64,000 nucleotides of DNA, taken from Ruminococcus sp. (GTDB lineage Bacteria; Bacillota_A; Clostridia; Oscillospirales; Ruminococcaceae). How positions within the stretch are numbered: position 1 is the stretch's first letter; each line of letters begins with the position of its first letter. The notes below the pieces were generated by a model, which worked only from the letters and a program-made list of their open reading frames with translations, was not told where the DNA came from and did no database searches. The stretch is taken from contig JAFVAN010000001.1 of the NCBI GenBank assembly GCA_017480485.1, forward strand, positions 4,731 to 68,730. Direction: 5' to 3'. The position numbers and the translations under genes are program-made. Positions 10,001-18,678 of the stretch are shown piece by piece.

Positions 10001-13000
10001 GACATCGGCGGCGGCTATCCCGACAACGGCGGAAACCACGCTGTTTCCATGTCGGACTACATCATTGGCCTTGACCCCGACAATGACGGCGCCAAGAGAT
10101 TTATCTACGCCGAGGCTACACAGAACATCCTTGCCCTCTTCCCCACCTCCTCGGGTATCTTCAAGAAGGTGGCAACCTCCACCTCGCCTACCTACGGCAA
10201 GAGCGGCACAGTTCACAACGGCGAGACCTACTCCTACAGCATCCGTATGCAGAACTCCTCCTCCACGAAGGCGCGGGATATCGCCATCCTGGACTCTCTG
10301 GAGAACTACAGAACGGTTAACGGAGTGCGCTATAACTACGGTATTGACAGCGACCGCGGCTGGAACGGCACCCTTGTGGGCGTTGACCTCAGCGGAATAG
10401 AGAACAAGTTCAATCAGTACATCGACGCCGACAAGGTAAACCACAGCACCACCAAGCTTGAAGACATCAAGCTCCTGCTCTATGTGGGAGATAACAAGGA
10501 CGATATTGTTGACCTGAACGGCGAGGCCTATTCCGACACCGACGCCAGAATGTACCTGCTCAACAAGATACTGGGCCAGGACAGCAAGCTTGAAGCCGCC
10601 CTGGAAAAGATGGCCAAACAGGCCCTTGAGGACCTGAAGAACGACCCCGACTTTACCATGGACGAAGCCGAGCAGACGGCCTTTAAGGAAAACTTCAAGA
10701 CAGCGGCTAAGACAAAATACGATGCCGTTGCCGAAAAGTGGCGTGTCGTAGACTGGCGCACACTTGCCCCTGTGGACGGCCGCGGAGACATCGACCTTGA
10801 AAAGGTCTCGGGCCTTATCGTATACACAGGCACCCACTTTGTGCTGGGGGCCGGCGAAAGCCTGTCCTTTACCGTAAAGATGAAGACACCGGACGAGGTC
10901 ATCGTTGACAATTCCCCAGTCGATGTGGCAAGCGGCAAGTTCCTGCCGCCGAAGATCACCTATAACAACATCTACCGCTCCTTCACCTCCGTCCCCGAAA
11001 GCGTGGCGGACACCTCCGAGGAAGGCGCTGTATATTACTACACCCACTATGACTACACCCAGCTGAACTACAACGTTACAGGCGACCTCAACTTCTACAA
11101 GAAGGACGCAGTGACGGGCGAGGGCGTATCGGGCGTGCAGTTCAATCTCTCGGGCATCTCCGACTACGGCACCATCTATGACGAGACCCTCTACTCTGCC
11201 TCTAACGGCGCTGTAAGCTTTATGGACCTTGAGCGCGGCACCTACAAGCTCATCGAGACCGTCACCGACCCCGACCACGTCCTTGACTCCACCGAAAAGA
11301 CCGTTCAGGTTGACCCCAGAGGCAACGTGACCATCGTTACCATTGACGGCGTTGTTGTGCAGGACGAGACCACCCACGATTACAGCATCCTCAACCAGCC
11401 CAGATATCACGGCGAGTTCGAGTTCTACAAGCGCGACAGCTACAGCAAGAACGGCATTGCAGGCGCGACCTTTATGCTCACGGGCATCTCGGACCACGAC
11501 ACCACCTATGAGGGCGACACCGCCCTTTACGCCACCAGCGACGCCTCGGGCCGCGTGTCCTTCGGCGATATCGAGCGCGGCACCTATACCCTCACCGAAG
11601 TAAGCGCCCCCAACGGCTATGTCCTGCCCGAGAGCCGGACCTTTAAAGTCCAAGGCACAGGCACCAAGGATGTGATCTTTAAGATACTCGACAACCCCGC
11701 AGCCGAAAACGACGGCGGCGAATACTCCATCCTCAACGCCCCCACAAGGAGCATGATGCTGCAAAAGGCCGACTCCATCACGGGAGGAGTGCTCAAGGAC
11801 GGCCAGTTCACCATCACCGCCGACCCCGCAGACGCAGAGCTGAACACCGCCATCGAAAACCTTGCCGACGGACCCAACAACAGGTGGGAATTGCAGGACG
11901 GCAAGCGGACCCAGACCATTGACAATGCAAACACCTCCAACGGCTGCTACGACTTCACGCTGCTGCCCAAGGGCAAATACACCCTCACAGAGGACCGCGC
12001 CCCCTCGGGCTATACCAAGACGACAAAGACATACACCATTGAGGTGAAGCCCAATGCGGACGGCGACCTCGTTGTCGTGCTGCCCACGGATATGCAGTAC
12101 ATCAAGACCGCAAACGGAGGCTACGCCCCCGCCGACGAAAACGACGCCACATATTACCGCCTGACCAACGATCAGGAATACACCCAGGGCAAGACCATCA
12201 TCAAGTCCTGGATAGGCGGCCTCCAGTCCGCCCCCAAGTTCCCCTCCCTGCATTTGAGCAGCGAGAAGCCGGAGGAGAAGGCGAAGATCGCGACGATTTG
12301 GTCGAAGACTGATAACGGCAAGACCGGCTTAAAGCTGCTTATCGAAAACCATCAGTCAGAAATAACAGGCTTTGAAATGCACGAGCTTCCCGAAGGAATA
12401 ACTCCTACAAGGACTGAGAATCCAAATCTTCAAATCGACCAGAATACAAAAAAAGCACTGGATACAGGTACTGATACTTCATATGAAGATGAAACCGGTA
12501 TCTTTTATGCCTGGTGGGATGACAACGCTAAGAAAGTCTATTGGTGGAGTGATGCCGATATAATCTACATGCCTAAAGATTGTTATGCTTTTTTTGAAAG
12601 CATTGGTAACACCGGCTTCACATCTGTAGACCTTTCAAAATTTGACTTTAGCAGAGTAACGACAATGCGCAGAATGTTTTCAAAGTGTACCTCTCTGAAA
12701 ACAGTAACTTTCCCTGAACACATAGATACTTCAAGCCTTATATATATGGGACATACTGAAGTTAATAACAGCAAAGGCAATTACGATGGTATGTTTGCAG
12801 GTTGTTCGTCCCTTGAAACTATCGATCTAAGTGGATTCGATACCGAAAATGTAATTACAATGGAGGAATTGTTCAGAGGATGTTCAAATCTTAAAAGTGT
12901 AAATTTAACCGGTCTCGATACAAGAAATGTTGTAAATATGCGGTTAATGTTTGCTGATCTTGGCAAATCGCTTAATTCTGCAGATTACATTGACCTCGAT

Positions 13001-16000
13001 ATAAGCAGTTTCAGCACTGAAAAACTTACAAATGTAACTGATATGTTTACCAGTGCGACCGGAATTAAAAAACTTTCTGTTGGCCCTAATTTCAAGCTGA
13101 ATGCTGTAGGTCAAATATGTGATACCTCAGGCGGTGGTATCAGATTTAATCATCTTAAAAATCTGGAAGAATTCAATGGAAGCCAATACTTGGAATGTAA
13201 AAAATGTACCTTACTTTGTGGTGCATTTGAAAATGTTGGAGAAAATATAAAAAATAATAATCTCGTTCTTAACCTAAGTGGATTATCAGGAGAAAACGTT
13301 ACCAACTTGAACAATGTTTTCAAAAACTGCGGTGCAAAAGAGATAAATCTACAAAACTTCAATACTGAAAAAGTTGACACTGGTGTATCGTTCTTCTATG
13401 GATGTAAGCAGCTTGAAAAACTCACAATAGGAGAAAACTTTAAGCTTAACGGAGTCGCTCTTCTCGGTGACTGGAAAAATGGTTCCTGCATCTTTGGTGA
13501 TACAGTCAAATTAAAAGAATTTGTTGGCAGCCAATATCTGGAGTTAAGATCTGCAACACAACTTACTTCAATGTTCCAGTCGTGCGGTAGCGATGTAGAA
13601 AATAATCAATTAGTATTAGATTTAAGCGGAATGGTTGCAAATAACGCAACAAGTACAAAAGCAATGTTCCAGTCATGTGGTGCCAAAACAATAAATATAG
13701 GCAATTTACAGACATCACAAGTTACTAACATGGCAAATATGTTCAATGGGTGTAGCGTAGTAACTGTATATGTTGATCCAACAAAATGGTCTACATCCGG
13801 CGTAACGACATCAGATGATATGTTCAAGAACTGCTCCAAAATAAAAGGCGGAGCAGGCACAACCTATAAAGGTGCCGGAATAATATACGCTAAGGTTGAC
13901 GGCGGTTCATCGGACCCCGGCTACTTCACCGACATAGCCGACAAGCCCGCCACCTCCTCCAACTCCCAGCCCGCCGGCTCCCCTGCCCCTGCGGCAGTGG
14001 CCAAGGCGGGGCGCTCGACCATCATCCTTCCCTCTGCGCCCTCCAACACCATTGTCTACGGCTCGTCGCCTGCGGCGGAGACCTATAAGAACTTCACCTT
14101 TACGAGCGAGACCGACCCCAAGGAGATCGAGGACGCGACCCCCGAGACCGTCACCGTCGGCAAGAGCTTCAAGTTTGAATACGTCACCGCCGACGGCAGC
14201 AAGGCCGAGGATGTCGAAATGGTAAGCGACACCGAGTACAAGGTGAAGGAGACCGTCACCATGACAGTCATCACCACCTATCTGGACACCGACAGCAAAT
14301 ACTACACCGTCGAGCAGACCTACACCTATACCGAGCCCGTCATCGCCACTTGGACGCAGGTAACAAACACCGCCCCCGCCCAGTGGTACTGTGAGCTCAG
14401 CGTGCAGAAGGCCGACGACGAATACTACGCTTGGGAGGACGTTGTCACGGACTTCAATTCCTCCAACGACTCCAATAACACCGTCTACACCGTGGGCGCC
14501 GAGGACCAGCCCGTCATCACCAACACCTCGAAGACCGCCAAGGTGGGCGACCTGAAGATCACCAAGAAGGTCGACGGCGGCTCCCGCGTGAAGGACGAGT
14601 ATTTCTGGGTCAAGGTAACAATGTACGAGGCTGACGGCACCACGCCCTACACCATGAAGCCCTTCGACGAGAACGGCGTGCACTACTACAAGATAAAGGA
14701 CGGAGAGACCGTCATCATCAAGAGCATCCCCGAGGGCTATAAGTACACCGTCGAGGAACCACTTAACGACACCGACCACCCCATGCCTGCGGGCTATGAG
14801 TATGTCTCGGGCAATGTCACCGCCGACAGCAAGGGCACGATCACCGCCGCCACCCCCATGGAAGAGACCATCACAAACACGGTGCTCACAACGGGCCTCA
14901 CCCTCACAAAGGAGACCGAATACTGGCGTATGAAGGACGGCGTCCTCACAACGATCACCGAGCCCACGGACGAGGAGCGCACCGCTTGGCAGAACATCGG
15001 CTTTAGCTACACCCTCACCTTCGAGGACCTGATCTCCGGCAAGGTATACCCCTACACCATCACGGGCAACGGCGGAATAACAAACGGCACCTTCACCGCC
15101 AGCAAGACCAGCCCCGTGACAACGGTAGAGAACATCACCCTGAAGGGCGGCCAGACGCTGACCATCAACGGCCTGCCTCAGGGCGCAAAGTACTCCATCT
15201 CCGAGGCAAGCTTCACTCCCAGCGACCTCATCACCTATGAGGTCAGCACCACCGTGACCGGCGGCAACCCCTCCACGGGCGACACCTACGGCGTAGGGCC
15301 CAACACCCTCACCGCCACCGCCGATGCAGTTACCTACAAGAACATTAAACAGTCCAAACGCCCCGAGACCATCGACGTGACCATCAACAAAGAATGGTAC
15401 ACAAGCGACGGCGAGAAGGTCACTTGGATGAAGAACGACAAGGGCCGGGTTGTAAAGTTCATCTGGGATACCCAGAGCGGCACCTACATCCCAAGCGACG
15501 ACGGCGCCCTCATCACTATGCTTGAGGGCACAAACACCGTTATCCCCAACAACTACCCCTCGTACCTTAAAGTTTACCTCGGCTCCGCGCTGAAATACGA
15601 GGTCGAGGGCCAACAGACGCTTTACTTCGACGTTACAACGGTCTACAGCCTCCAGTCGCTGCAGGCGACCTCTGCAAACAGCTGGAGCTACACCTTCACC
15701 GACCTGCCCAAATACGGCAGCATGGTGCTGGACGGCCAGACCGTTCAGCTGCCCTACGTCTACTTCGTCACCGAGGATGAGCCTCTCGGCTTCGAGAGCT
15801 GCAACGATGAGGATGAGAAAACGGTGATCCGTTCCAGCCTCGGCAACGTCGAGTGCTACCTTGTGAACGGCGACACCCGCTCCTTCACCCTTAAAAACAA
15901 GGCCGAGGAGACCTGCGACCTCACCATCAGCAAGCAGGTAACAGGAAACCTTGGCAACCGTCAGGAGGACTTCAACTTCTCGGTATCCTTCTTCGACAAG

Positions 16001-16435
16001 GATGGCAATGCCCTCACGGGCGTTGCGGGCCTGACCACCGTCTTCAAGGACGTTGCAACAGGCAAGGTGGAACGAAGCAGGACCTATACCCTTGAGACCA
16101 ACACCCAGTCCGTAAGCCTTGCCGACGGCAAGAGCGTTACCTTCACGGGCCTGCCCAAGGGCACGATGTATTCCATCGTTGAAAACGGCGCCGCCGATTA
16201 CAACACCACCATTGCCCCCACTGTGGGCGGGGTGCAGCAGGCGAACATCACCGGCAAGGCCGTGCCCAAGACCGCACTTAACAGCAACACAAGCTACGCC
16301 TACACCAACGACCGCAGCTCCGACATCCCAACGGGAGCCAGCGTGCCCGCGGCCGCAGCTCTGGGCGGAGCAATAGCCCTCTCGGGAGCGCTGTTCCTGA
16401 CCCGCAGGAAGCGCCGCCCCGCTACGGCAAACTAA
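7019..16435 (+). CDS. Giant mosaic cell-surface adhesin (SpaA/Cna-B domains, BspA/DUF285 repeats, wall-anchor-like tail)
   Basis: ATG at 7019 (AAAGG 10 nt upstream) is preferred over the in-frame 6944, because it starts a signal peptide (MRNQVKKLTNRILSAACAL...SEAAA); the protein is 3138 residues. The first about 1350 residues are beta-rich adhesin head. Three SpaA/Cna-B-like domains start near residues 1355 (GDLNFYKKDA), 1464 (GEFEFYKRDS) and 1577 (MLQKADSITGG); such folds often form Lys-Asn isopeptide bonds. Residues about 1770-2296 are BspA/DUF285 leucine-rich repeats of different base composition. Pilin-like domains follow (GDLKITKKVDGG near 2510, CDLTISKQVTGN near 2965). The C-terminus is IPTGASVP, a hydrophobic stretch and RRKRR, resembling a sortase signal without a canonical LPXTG. 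Likely role: adhesion to host, plant or bacterial surfaces. Confidence 0.92.
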   Translation: MRNQVKKLTNRILSAACALSLFAGTYASMLPVSEAAATPQQEYAHTVTVFDIDIKQGADYYSTYYPEDPRPADPEDSSVTPGVVSFTNPDGSGVYVWEADAPTEGHKFVYNIKFSVSGEGATDQKPDDMDEDKYKEAREAVGEEFVKIRVPAHILKLNGQEHAGIAMNGMLPDELEMPVPNIEDIPYKLVDGEKVYSSDHDFVYKLDDKKDDDPSNDEYIIFNLNPVSAGVVYEFPVAYQTNFKTWEYQDIGASAPCFATLDLRTWPKNADPGVSTYTTYLDGSGEKPKTREIPVYIDTTAKIKDQNKSVSKSLMSAEAARSLTGLSGDAIQDNYLYTLWNISTDVQDVTQKYNFTLNDEPKDLTGTDADGKTHTVKGELVAINVGAGWTSVLTANTVTGLTSTSRRTDMVLTRYPINNDGENEGINSLENAARDAVYTAKNDSTGTVTPADGQDAATTKGSNASFRIEYKLPTLPPIEEKYTAVKYGLYNKGQNRVGGKNNITSFEMMKLSNDEPLPGLLYETGATAHAYGRTIDSLNALLGEMKVPATPDTAGNVIIDGGARKFIFDINNTSSFTRIRCDENGNEIDQEIVAITNFTPATEGKLTGDEILGIAAQDLADNFYGKKDLKYVFEDKDFTVSNIPTDATKAVTMPLDKDDYTITSLRYNYTARKASYDADKVEFSYVNELDPDQNNVLEFWVFVDDNTEPVLAATYNVCTGDSNIIRDDLVTSVTDSLVTFAEDSRITGYQVKTHNHYFLIELKTFPELKLLPSEKLSGLVTQVMDDKDMENKLAINNKANWSVFYDYTNIYSRNITGTDYIADIVRDSKISKEAIGEKSSIRGRDNKVYRSHNDTLNGHYEQAWKVSVSETADGVEVDGVLASNVPVVQQSGIFYDLLPAHSEVIPGSVNVYVDTNKDAINEKTASLPPTDFEIINSPEYDNYNGSGKKLLVIKINVPCQQNYVVSYVTVHTHEDLQDYGSLALNTVAYQTGNADIGGGYPDNGGNHAVSMSDYIIGLDPDNDGAKRFIYAEATQNILALFPTSSGIFKKVATSTSPTYGKSGTVHNGETYSYSIRMQNSSSTKARDIAILDSLENYRTVNGVRYNYGIDSDRGWNGTLVGVDLSGIENKFNQYIDADKVNHSTTKLEDIKLLLYVGDNKDDIVDLNGEAYSDTDARMYLLNKILGQDSKLEAALEKMAKQALEDLKNDPDFTMDEAEQTAFKENFKTAAKTKYDAVAEKWRVVDWRTLAPVDGRGDIDLEKVSGLIVYTGTHFVLGAGESLSFTVKMKTPDEVIVDNSPVDVASGKFLPPKITYNNIYRSFTSVPESVADTSEEGAVYYYTHYDYTQLNYNVTGDLNFYKKDAVTGEGVSGVQFNLSGISDYGTIYDETLYSASNGAVSFMDLERGTYKLIETVTDPDHVLDSTEKTVQVDPRGNVTIVTIDGVVVQDETTHDYSILNQPRYHGEFEFYKRDSYSKNGIAGATFMLTGISDHDTTYEGDTALYATSDASGRVSFGDIERGTYTLTEVSAPNGYVLPESRTFKVQGTGTKDVIFKILDNPAAENDGGEYSILNAPTRSMMLQKADSITGGVLKDGQFTITADPADAELNTAIENLADGPNNRWELQDGKRTQTIDNANTSNGCYDFTLLPKGKYTLTEDRAPSGYTKTTKTYTIEVKPNADGDLVVVLPTDMQYIKTANGGYAPADENDATYYRLTNDQEYTQGKTIIKSWIGGLQSAPKFPSLHLSSEKPEEKAKIATIWSKTDNGKTGLKLLIENHQSEITGFEMHELPEGITPTRTENPNLQIDQNTKKALDTGTDTSYEDETGIFYAWWDDNAKKVYWWSDADIIYMPKDCYAFFESIGNTGFTSVDLSKFDFSRVTTMRRMFSKCTSLKTVTFPEHIDTSSLIYMGHTEVNNSKGNYDGMFAGCSSLETIDLSGFDTENVITMEELFRGCSNLKSVNLTGLDTRNVVNMRLMFADLGKSLNSADYIDLDISSFSTEKLTNVTDMFTSATGIKKLSVGPNFKLNAVGQICDTSGGGIRFNHLKNLEEFNGSQYLECKKCTLLCGAFENVGENIKNNNLVLNLSGLSGENVTNLNNVFKNCGAKEINLQNFNTEKVDTGVSFFYGCKQLEKLTIGENFKLNGVALLGDWKNGSCIFGDTVKLKEFVGSQYLELRSATQLTSMFQSCGSDVENNQLVLDLSGMVANNATSTKAMFQSCGAKTINIGNLQTSQVTNMANMFNGCSVVTVYVDPTKWSTSGVTTSDDMFKNCSKIKGGAGTTYKGAGIIYAKVDGGSSDPGYFTDIADKPATSSNSQPAGSPAPAAVAKAGRSTIILPSAPSNTIVYGSSPAAETYKNFTFTSETDPKEIEDATPETVTVGKSFKFEYVTADGSKAEDVEMVSDTEYKVKETVTMTVITTYLDTDSKYYTVEQTYTYTEPVIATWTQVTNTAPAQWYCELSVQKADDEYYAWEDVVTDFNSSNDSNNTVYTVGAEDQPVITNTSKTAKVGDLKITKKVDGGSRVKDEYFWVKVTMYEADGTTPYTMKPFDENGVHYYKIKDGETVIIKSIPEGYKYTVEEPLNDTDHPMPAGYEYVSGNVTADSKGTITAATPMEETITNTVLTTGLTLTKETEYWRMKDGVLTTITEPTDEERTAWQNIGFSYTLTFEDLISGKVYPYTITGNGGITNGTFTASKTSPVTTVENITLKGGQTLTINGLPQGAKYSISEASFTPSDLITYEVSTTVTGGNPSTGDTYGVGPNTLTATADAVTYKNIKQSKRPETIDVTINKEWYTSDGEKVTWMKNDKGRVVKFIWDTQSGTYIPSDDGALITMLEGTNTVIPNNYPSYLKVYLGSALKYEVEGQQTLYFDVTTVYSLQSLQATSANSWSYTFTDLPKYGSMVLDGQTVQLPYVYFVTEDEPLGFESCNDEDEKTVIRSSLGNVECYLVNGDTRSFTLKNKAEETCDLTISKQVTGNLGNRQEDFNFSVSFFDKDGNALTGVAGLTTVFKDVATGKVERSRTYTLETNTQSVSLADGKSVTFTGLPKGTMYSIVENGAADYNTTIAPTVGGVQQANITGKAVPKTALNSNTSYAYTNDRSSDIPTGASVPAAAALGGAIALSGALFLTRRKRRPATAN
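12330..13905 (+). other. AT-rich BspA/DUF285 leucine-rich-repeat cassette inside the giant adhesin
   Basis: Within the otherwise GC-rich gene this stretch switches to A/T-ending codons (aaa, gaa, aat, ttt) and returns to the host style near 13,905. It encodes repeats of the form FxxCxxLxxVNLTGLDTRNVVNM and MFxxCxxL, and ends in the usual DUF285 closing signature (GGAGTTYKG...YAKVDGG...PGYFTD). The flanking DNA encodes Cna-B-like sequence. The limits are approximate because they were judged by eye. Confidence 0.75.
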
Positions 16436-16442
16436 GACACAA

Positions 16443-16476
16443 AAAACACCGCATCTCCTGCGAGGTGCGGTGTTTT
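16443..16476. terminator. Bidirectional terminator between adhesin and serpin genes
   Basis: AACACCGCA (16445-16453) pairs with TGCGGTGTT (16466-16474), flanked by A and T runs on both sides. It lies between two converging genes. Confidence 0.85.
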
Positions 16477-16491
16477 ATTATTCTGCTTTCG

Positions 16492-18024
16492 TCACGGCTC
16501 GTTGACAATGCCGATGAACAGGGGCTGGCCTGTGGCGCTGATGATCTCGAAGAGGAAGGGGCGGTCAAGGGTGAATTCAACTGTGCCGTCGGGCATGGCG
16601 GCTCCAGCCAGCTGCATTACCGTCAGGGATGAGGCGCGGCAGCCTTCCTCGTCGATGGTCACACGGGTGTCCTGCTCGGCGCCGGAGACATATATATTAT
16701 CTACCTCTTCTGTCAGGGGGGAGAAATCGGAGGTTTTCGGGTCAAACAGGTCCGTGATGCCAAGTGCCTCCAGCCCCTCCCGAAGGTGGAGGCTCGAGGA
16801 AACATCGAACTTAGGCACCGAAAGCTTGACCTCGCAATGCTTGCGGTTCTTGTAGCCAAAGTTTTTCGAGAGCATAAAGGCTGTGGCCTCGCTGTCGGTG
16901 AGCAGGTCCTCGGGGCTCACGCCCTCGTCGGGGAGCAGCAGCCGCATGGAGCCGTTGTTCTCAAGGCCCAGCTCCACTGCCCCGAAGCTGTCGCCCCAGT
17001 AGTAGTCCATGTAGCTCCTACTGTTCATAAACTCCCGCTCTGCGTCGCCCTTGGGGCCGTGGAACACGGCGCTTTTCGTCAGCTCGGCAGAGAAACCGTC
17101 TATCCACTTGCCGCAGTAGTCAACAGTCGATGCCAAGGTAAGCACCGTCTCGGGGTCAAGCTTCATGTCCGAGATATAGTCATCCAGCAGTCCGCCCGTG
17201 CTGTCGCTTAGCCAGCTTTGGAAGGCTCTGGTGTAATCCTCGCTGGTGGTGTCTCCCGAGAAGGCCTCGGCAAAGTAATTCTCGGCCACAAGGGCAAGGG
17301 TGTCCCTGTTGTAGGCGCTGCCAAGCTTCTCGTTCATCCAGAGGGAGTTTGCCAGCAGGCACTTGGCCATGCCGTCGTCCATGTAGTTTGCAAGCCAAAG
17401 GCCCCGAGCGCCGCTGCGCAGGTCCTCCATGTCCTCCAGACAGAGGGCATCAAGGAGCTGCTGCCTTGTGGCGCCGTCGGTGAGCTCAGCGGTCATAGAC
17501 AGTGCCATATAGAGGCCCAGCGGCGAATACACGGCGTTTTCGCCCTCGCTGCCGCTGAGGAATACAGGAGCGCTGTTTTTGAAAAACTCGTTGTAGCCCT
17601 TGGCGTAACTATTGGCGTTCTTCCTCAGGCCGCTGACTGCCTCGCTCCACTCGGCGTAGGCCTTCTCATCAAATTCGTCCTCGGGGTAGCGGGGGATGGC
17701 GGGATATTCGGCCTTTGCCAGCTGGTAGGCCCCGAGGTCAACAGCAGGCTCCCGGGGTTCGCTTCCCTGACTGCTGCCACTGCTCTCGGGTATCTCGGCA
17801 GAGGCTGCTGGCCCCTCGGAGGCTGCGGTCTTGGGCCTTTTCTCAAACAGCCCCGTCCGCGGCAGGATGACCGCCGCCGCTATAACTGCGGCGCAGGCTG
17901 CTGCCGCTATCATCAGAAGTCGTCCGCGGCGGGGCTTGACCTCGATCTCGCTTTGTTCCAGCTCTGGGATAAGCTCCTCGTCGGCCTCGCCGATGATGTC
18001 AAGTAAAATATCTTTGTTGCTCAT
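16492..18024 (-). CDS. Membrane-anchored serpin with anti-sigma-like N-terminus
   Basis: The ATG at 18024 overlaps the sigma-factor stop (ATGA) and has AGGAAGGAG upstream; the longer open frame to 18438 is only overlap with sigma. The 510 residues comprise an acidic cytoplasmic tail (1-30), PRRGR, one helix (36-54), a Ser/Pro/Glu linker, then a full serpin domain (about 140-510: VYSPLGLYMALSM, DRPFLFEI, PLFIGIV). Serpins are suicide inhibitors of serine proteases. The reactive loop starts at EEG (459-461); counting P17 from Glu459 puts P1 at Ala475, compatible with elastase-like targets. Hinge residues Cys462 (P14), Arg463 (P13) and Leu467 (P9) are atypical. The N-terminus matches the anchor encoded at 28348-29013, suggesting that the serpin is tied to control of the adjacent ECF sigma factor. 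Confidence 0.88.
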   Translation of the reverse strand: MSNKDILLDIIGEADEELIPELEQSEIEVKPRRGRLLMIAAAACAAVIAAAVILPRTGLFEKRPKTAASEGPAASAEIPESSGSSQGSEPREPAVDLGAYQLAKAEYPAIPRYPEDEFDEKAYAEWSEAVSGLRKNANSYAKGYNEFFKNSAPVFLSGSEGENAVYSPLGLYMALSMTAELTDGATRQQLLDALCLEDMEDLRSGARGLWLANYMDDGMAKCLLANSLWMNEKLGSAYNRDTLALVAENYFAEAFSGDTTSEDYTRAFQSWLSDSTGGLLDDYISDMKLDPETVLTLASTVDYCGKWIDGFSAELTKSAVFHGPKGDAEREFMNSRSYMDYYWGDSFGAVELGLENNGSMRLLLPDEGVSPEDLLTDSEATAFMLSKNFGYKNRKHCEVKLSVPKFDVSSSLHLREGLEALGITDLFDPKTSDFSPLTEEVDNIYVSGAEQDTRVTIDEEGCRASSLTVMQLAGAAMPDGTVEFTLDRPFLFEIISATGQPLFIGIVNEP

Positions 18025-18572
18025 AATGCTACTCCTTCCTTGTCCAGACTTTCCTTCAGTTTGATCCGCAGGCGCGAGAGCTGCATTTTTACTGCGCCCT
18101 CGCTCATGCCGCAGCGTCGGGCCACCTCTGCCACAGGCAGCATATACCAGTAGCGCAGGAGAAATATCTTTCTGTTCTTCTCCGTCTGAGCCCGCAGGAA
18201 GGCGTTCAGGGCCTCCCGCAGGGCAAGCCTGTCCTCTATCTGCTGCTCCTCGCCGATGCACTCGGAAAGCTCCTCGAGGCAGAGGGCAGTCTGGCCGCCG
18301 CCCTGCTTCCCTGATCTCATCTGCCGCCATTTGTCGATGGCCAGATTTCGGCAGAGCCTTCCAAGGAAAACTCCAAGCCTTCGGGGGCGCTCCGGAGGGA
18401 TGGACTCCCAGGCCCGGGCCCAGGTGTCGTTCAAACACTCCTCGGTGTCCTCCTTGGAATGCAGGATATTCTCGGCGATGGTGCCGCAGTAGGCGCCATA
18501 TTTTTCGCGGCTCTCGCCAATGGCCCGCTGGTCCCGCTGCCAGTAAAGGCCGATTATTTTTTCATCATCCAT
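18021..18572 (-). CDS. ECF-type RNA polymerase sigma factor (serpin-linked)
   Basis: The 183-residue protein carries sigma region 2 (ECLNDTWARAWESIPPERP, LGVFLGRLCRNLAIDKWR) and region 4 (RKIFLLRYWYMLPVAEVARR, MSEGAVKMQLSRLRIKLKE). There is no region 1 or 3, as in ECF factors. GGAGGCGG precedes the ATG. Its stop overlaps the start of the serpin gene, so the two are translationally coupled, the usual arrangement for an ECF factor and its membrane regulator. The target promoters are unknown. Confidence 0.93.
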   Translation of the reverse strand: MDDEKIIGLYWQRDQRAIGESREKYGAYCGTIAENILHSKEDTEECLNDTWARAWESIPPERPRRLGVFLGRLCRNLAIDKWRQMRSGKQGGGQTALCLEELSECIGEEQQIEDRLALREALNAFLRAQTEKNRKIFLLRYWYMLPVAEVARRCGMSEGAVKMQLSRLRIKLKESLDKEGVAL

Positions 18573-18636
18573 GCTGCTCCGCCTCCCTTCAAAGCTCGGG
18601 CCGTGCTTCGACCGCCTTCACTAATATAGACGAAAG

Positions 18637-18663
18637 CTGCCCGCCGCAGGTAACGGCGAGCAG
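18637..18663 (-). terminator. Candidate terminator between HTH regulator and sigma gene
   Basis: CTGCCCGCCG (18637-18646) pairs with CGGCGAGCAG (18654-18663) with one wobble. The T run after it on the minus strand is short, so termination may be weak. Confidence 0.45.
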
Positions 18664-18678
18664 TTAAAATTTACGAAA

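Noticed and set aside
8738..15613. Long minus-strand open frames opposite the giant adhesin
   Set aside because: They follow the codon pattern of the plus-strand gene, have Val/Gly-rich unnatural composition and no ribosome sites.
16321..16435. Canonical LPXTG at the adhesin C-terminus
   Set aside because: Only IPTGA precedes the hydrophobic stretch; called anchor-like, not canonical.
18025..18438. N-terminal extension of the serpin reading frame
   Set aside because: It overlaps the sigma-factor gene out of frame; the ATG at 18024 has a strong ribosome site and starts a sensible tail and membrane helix.
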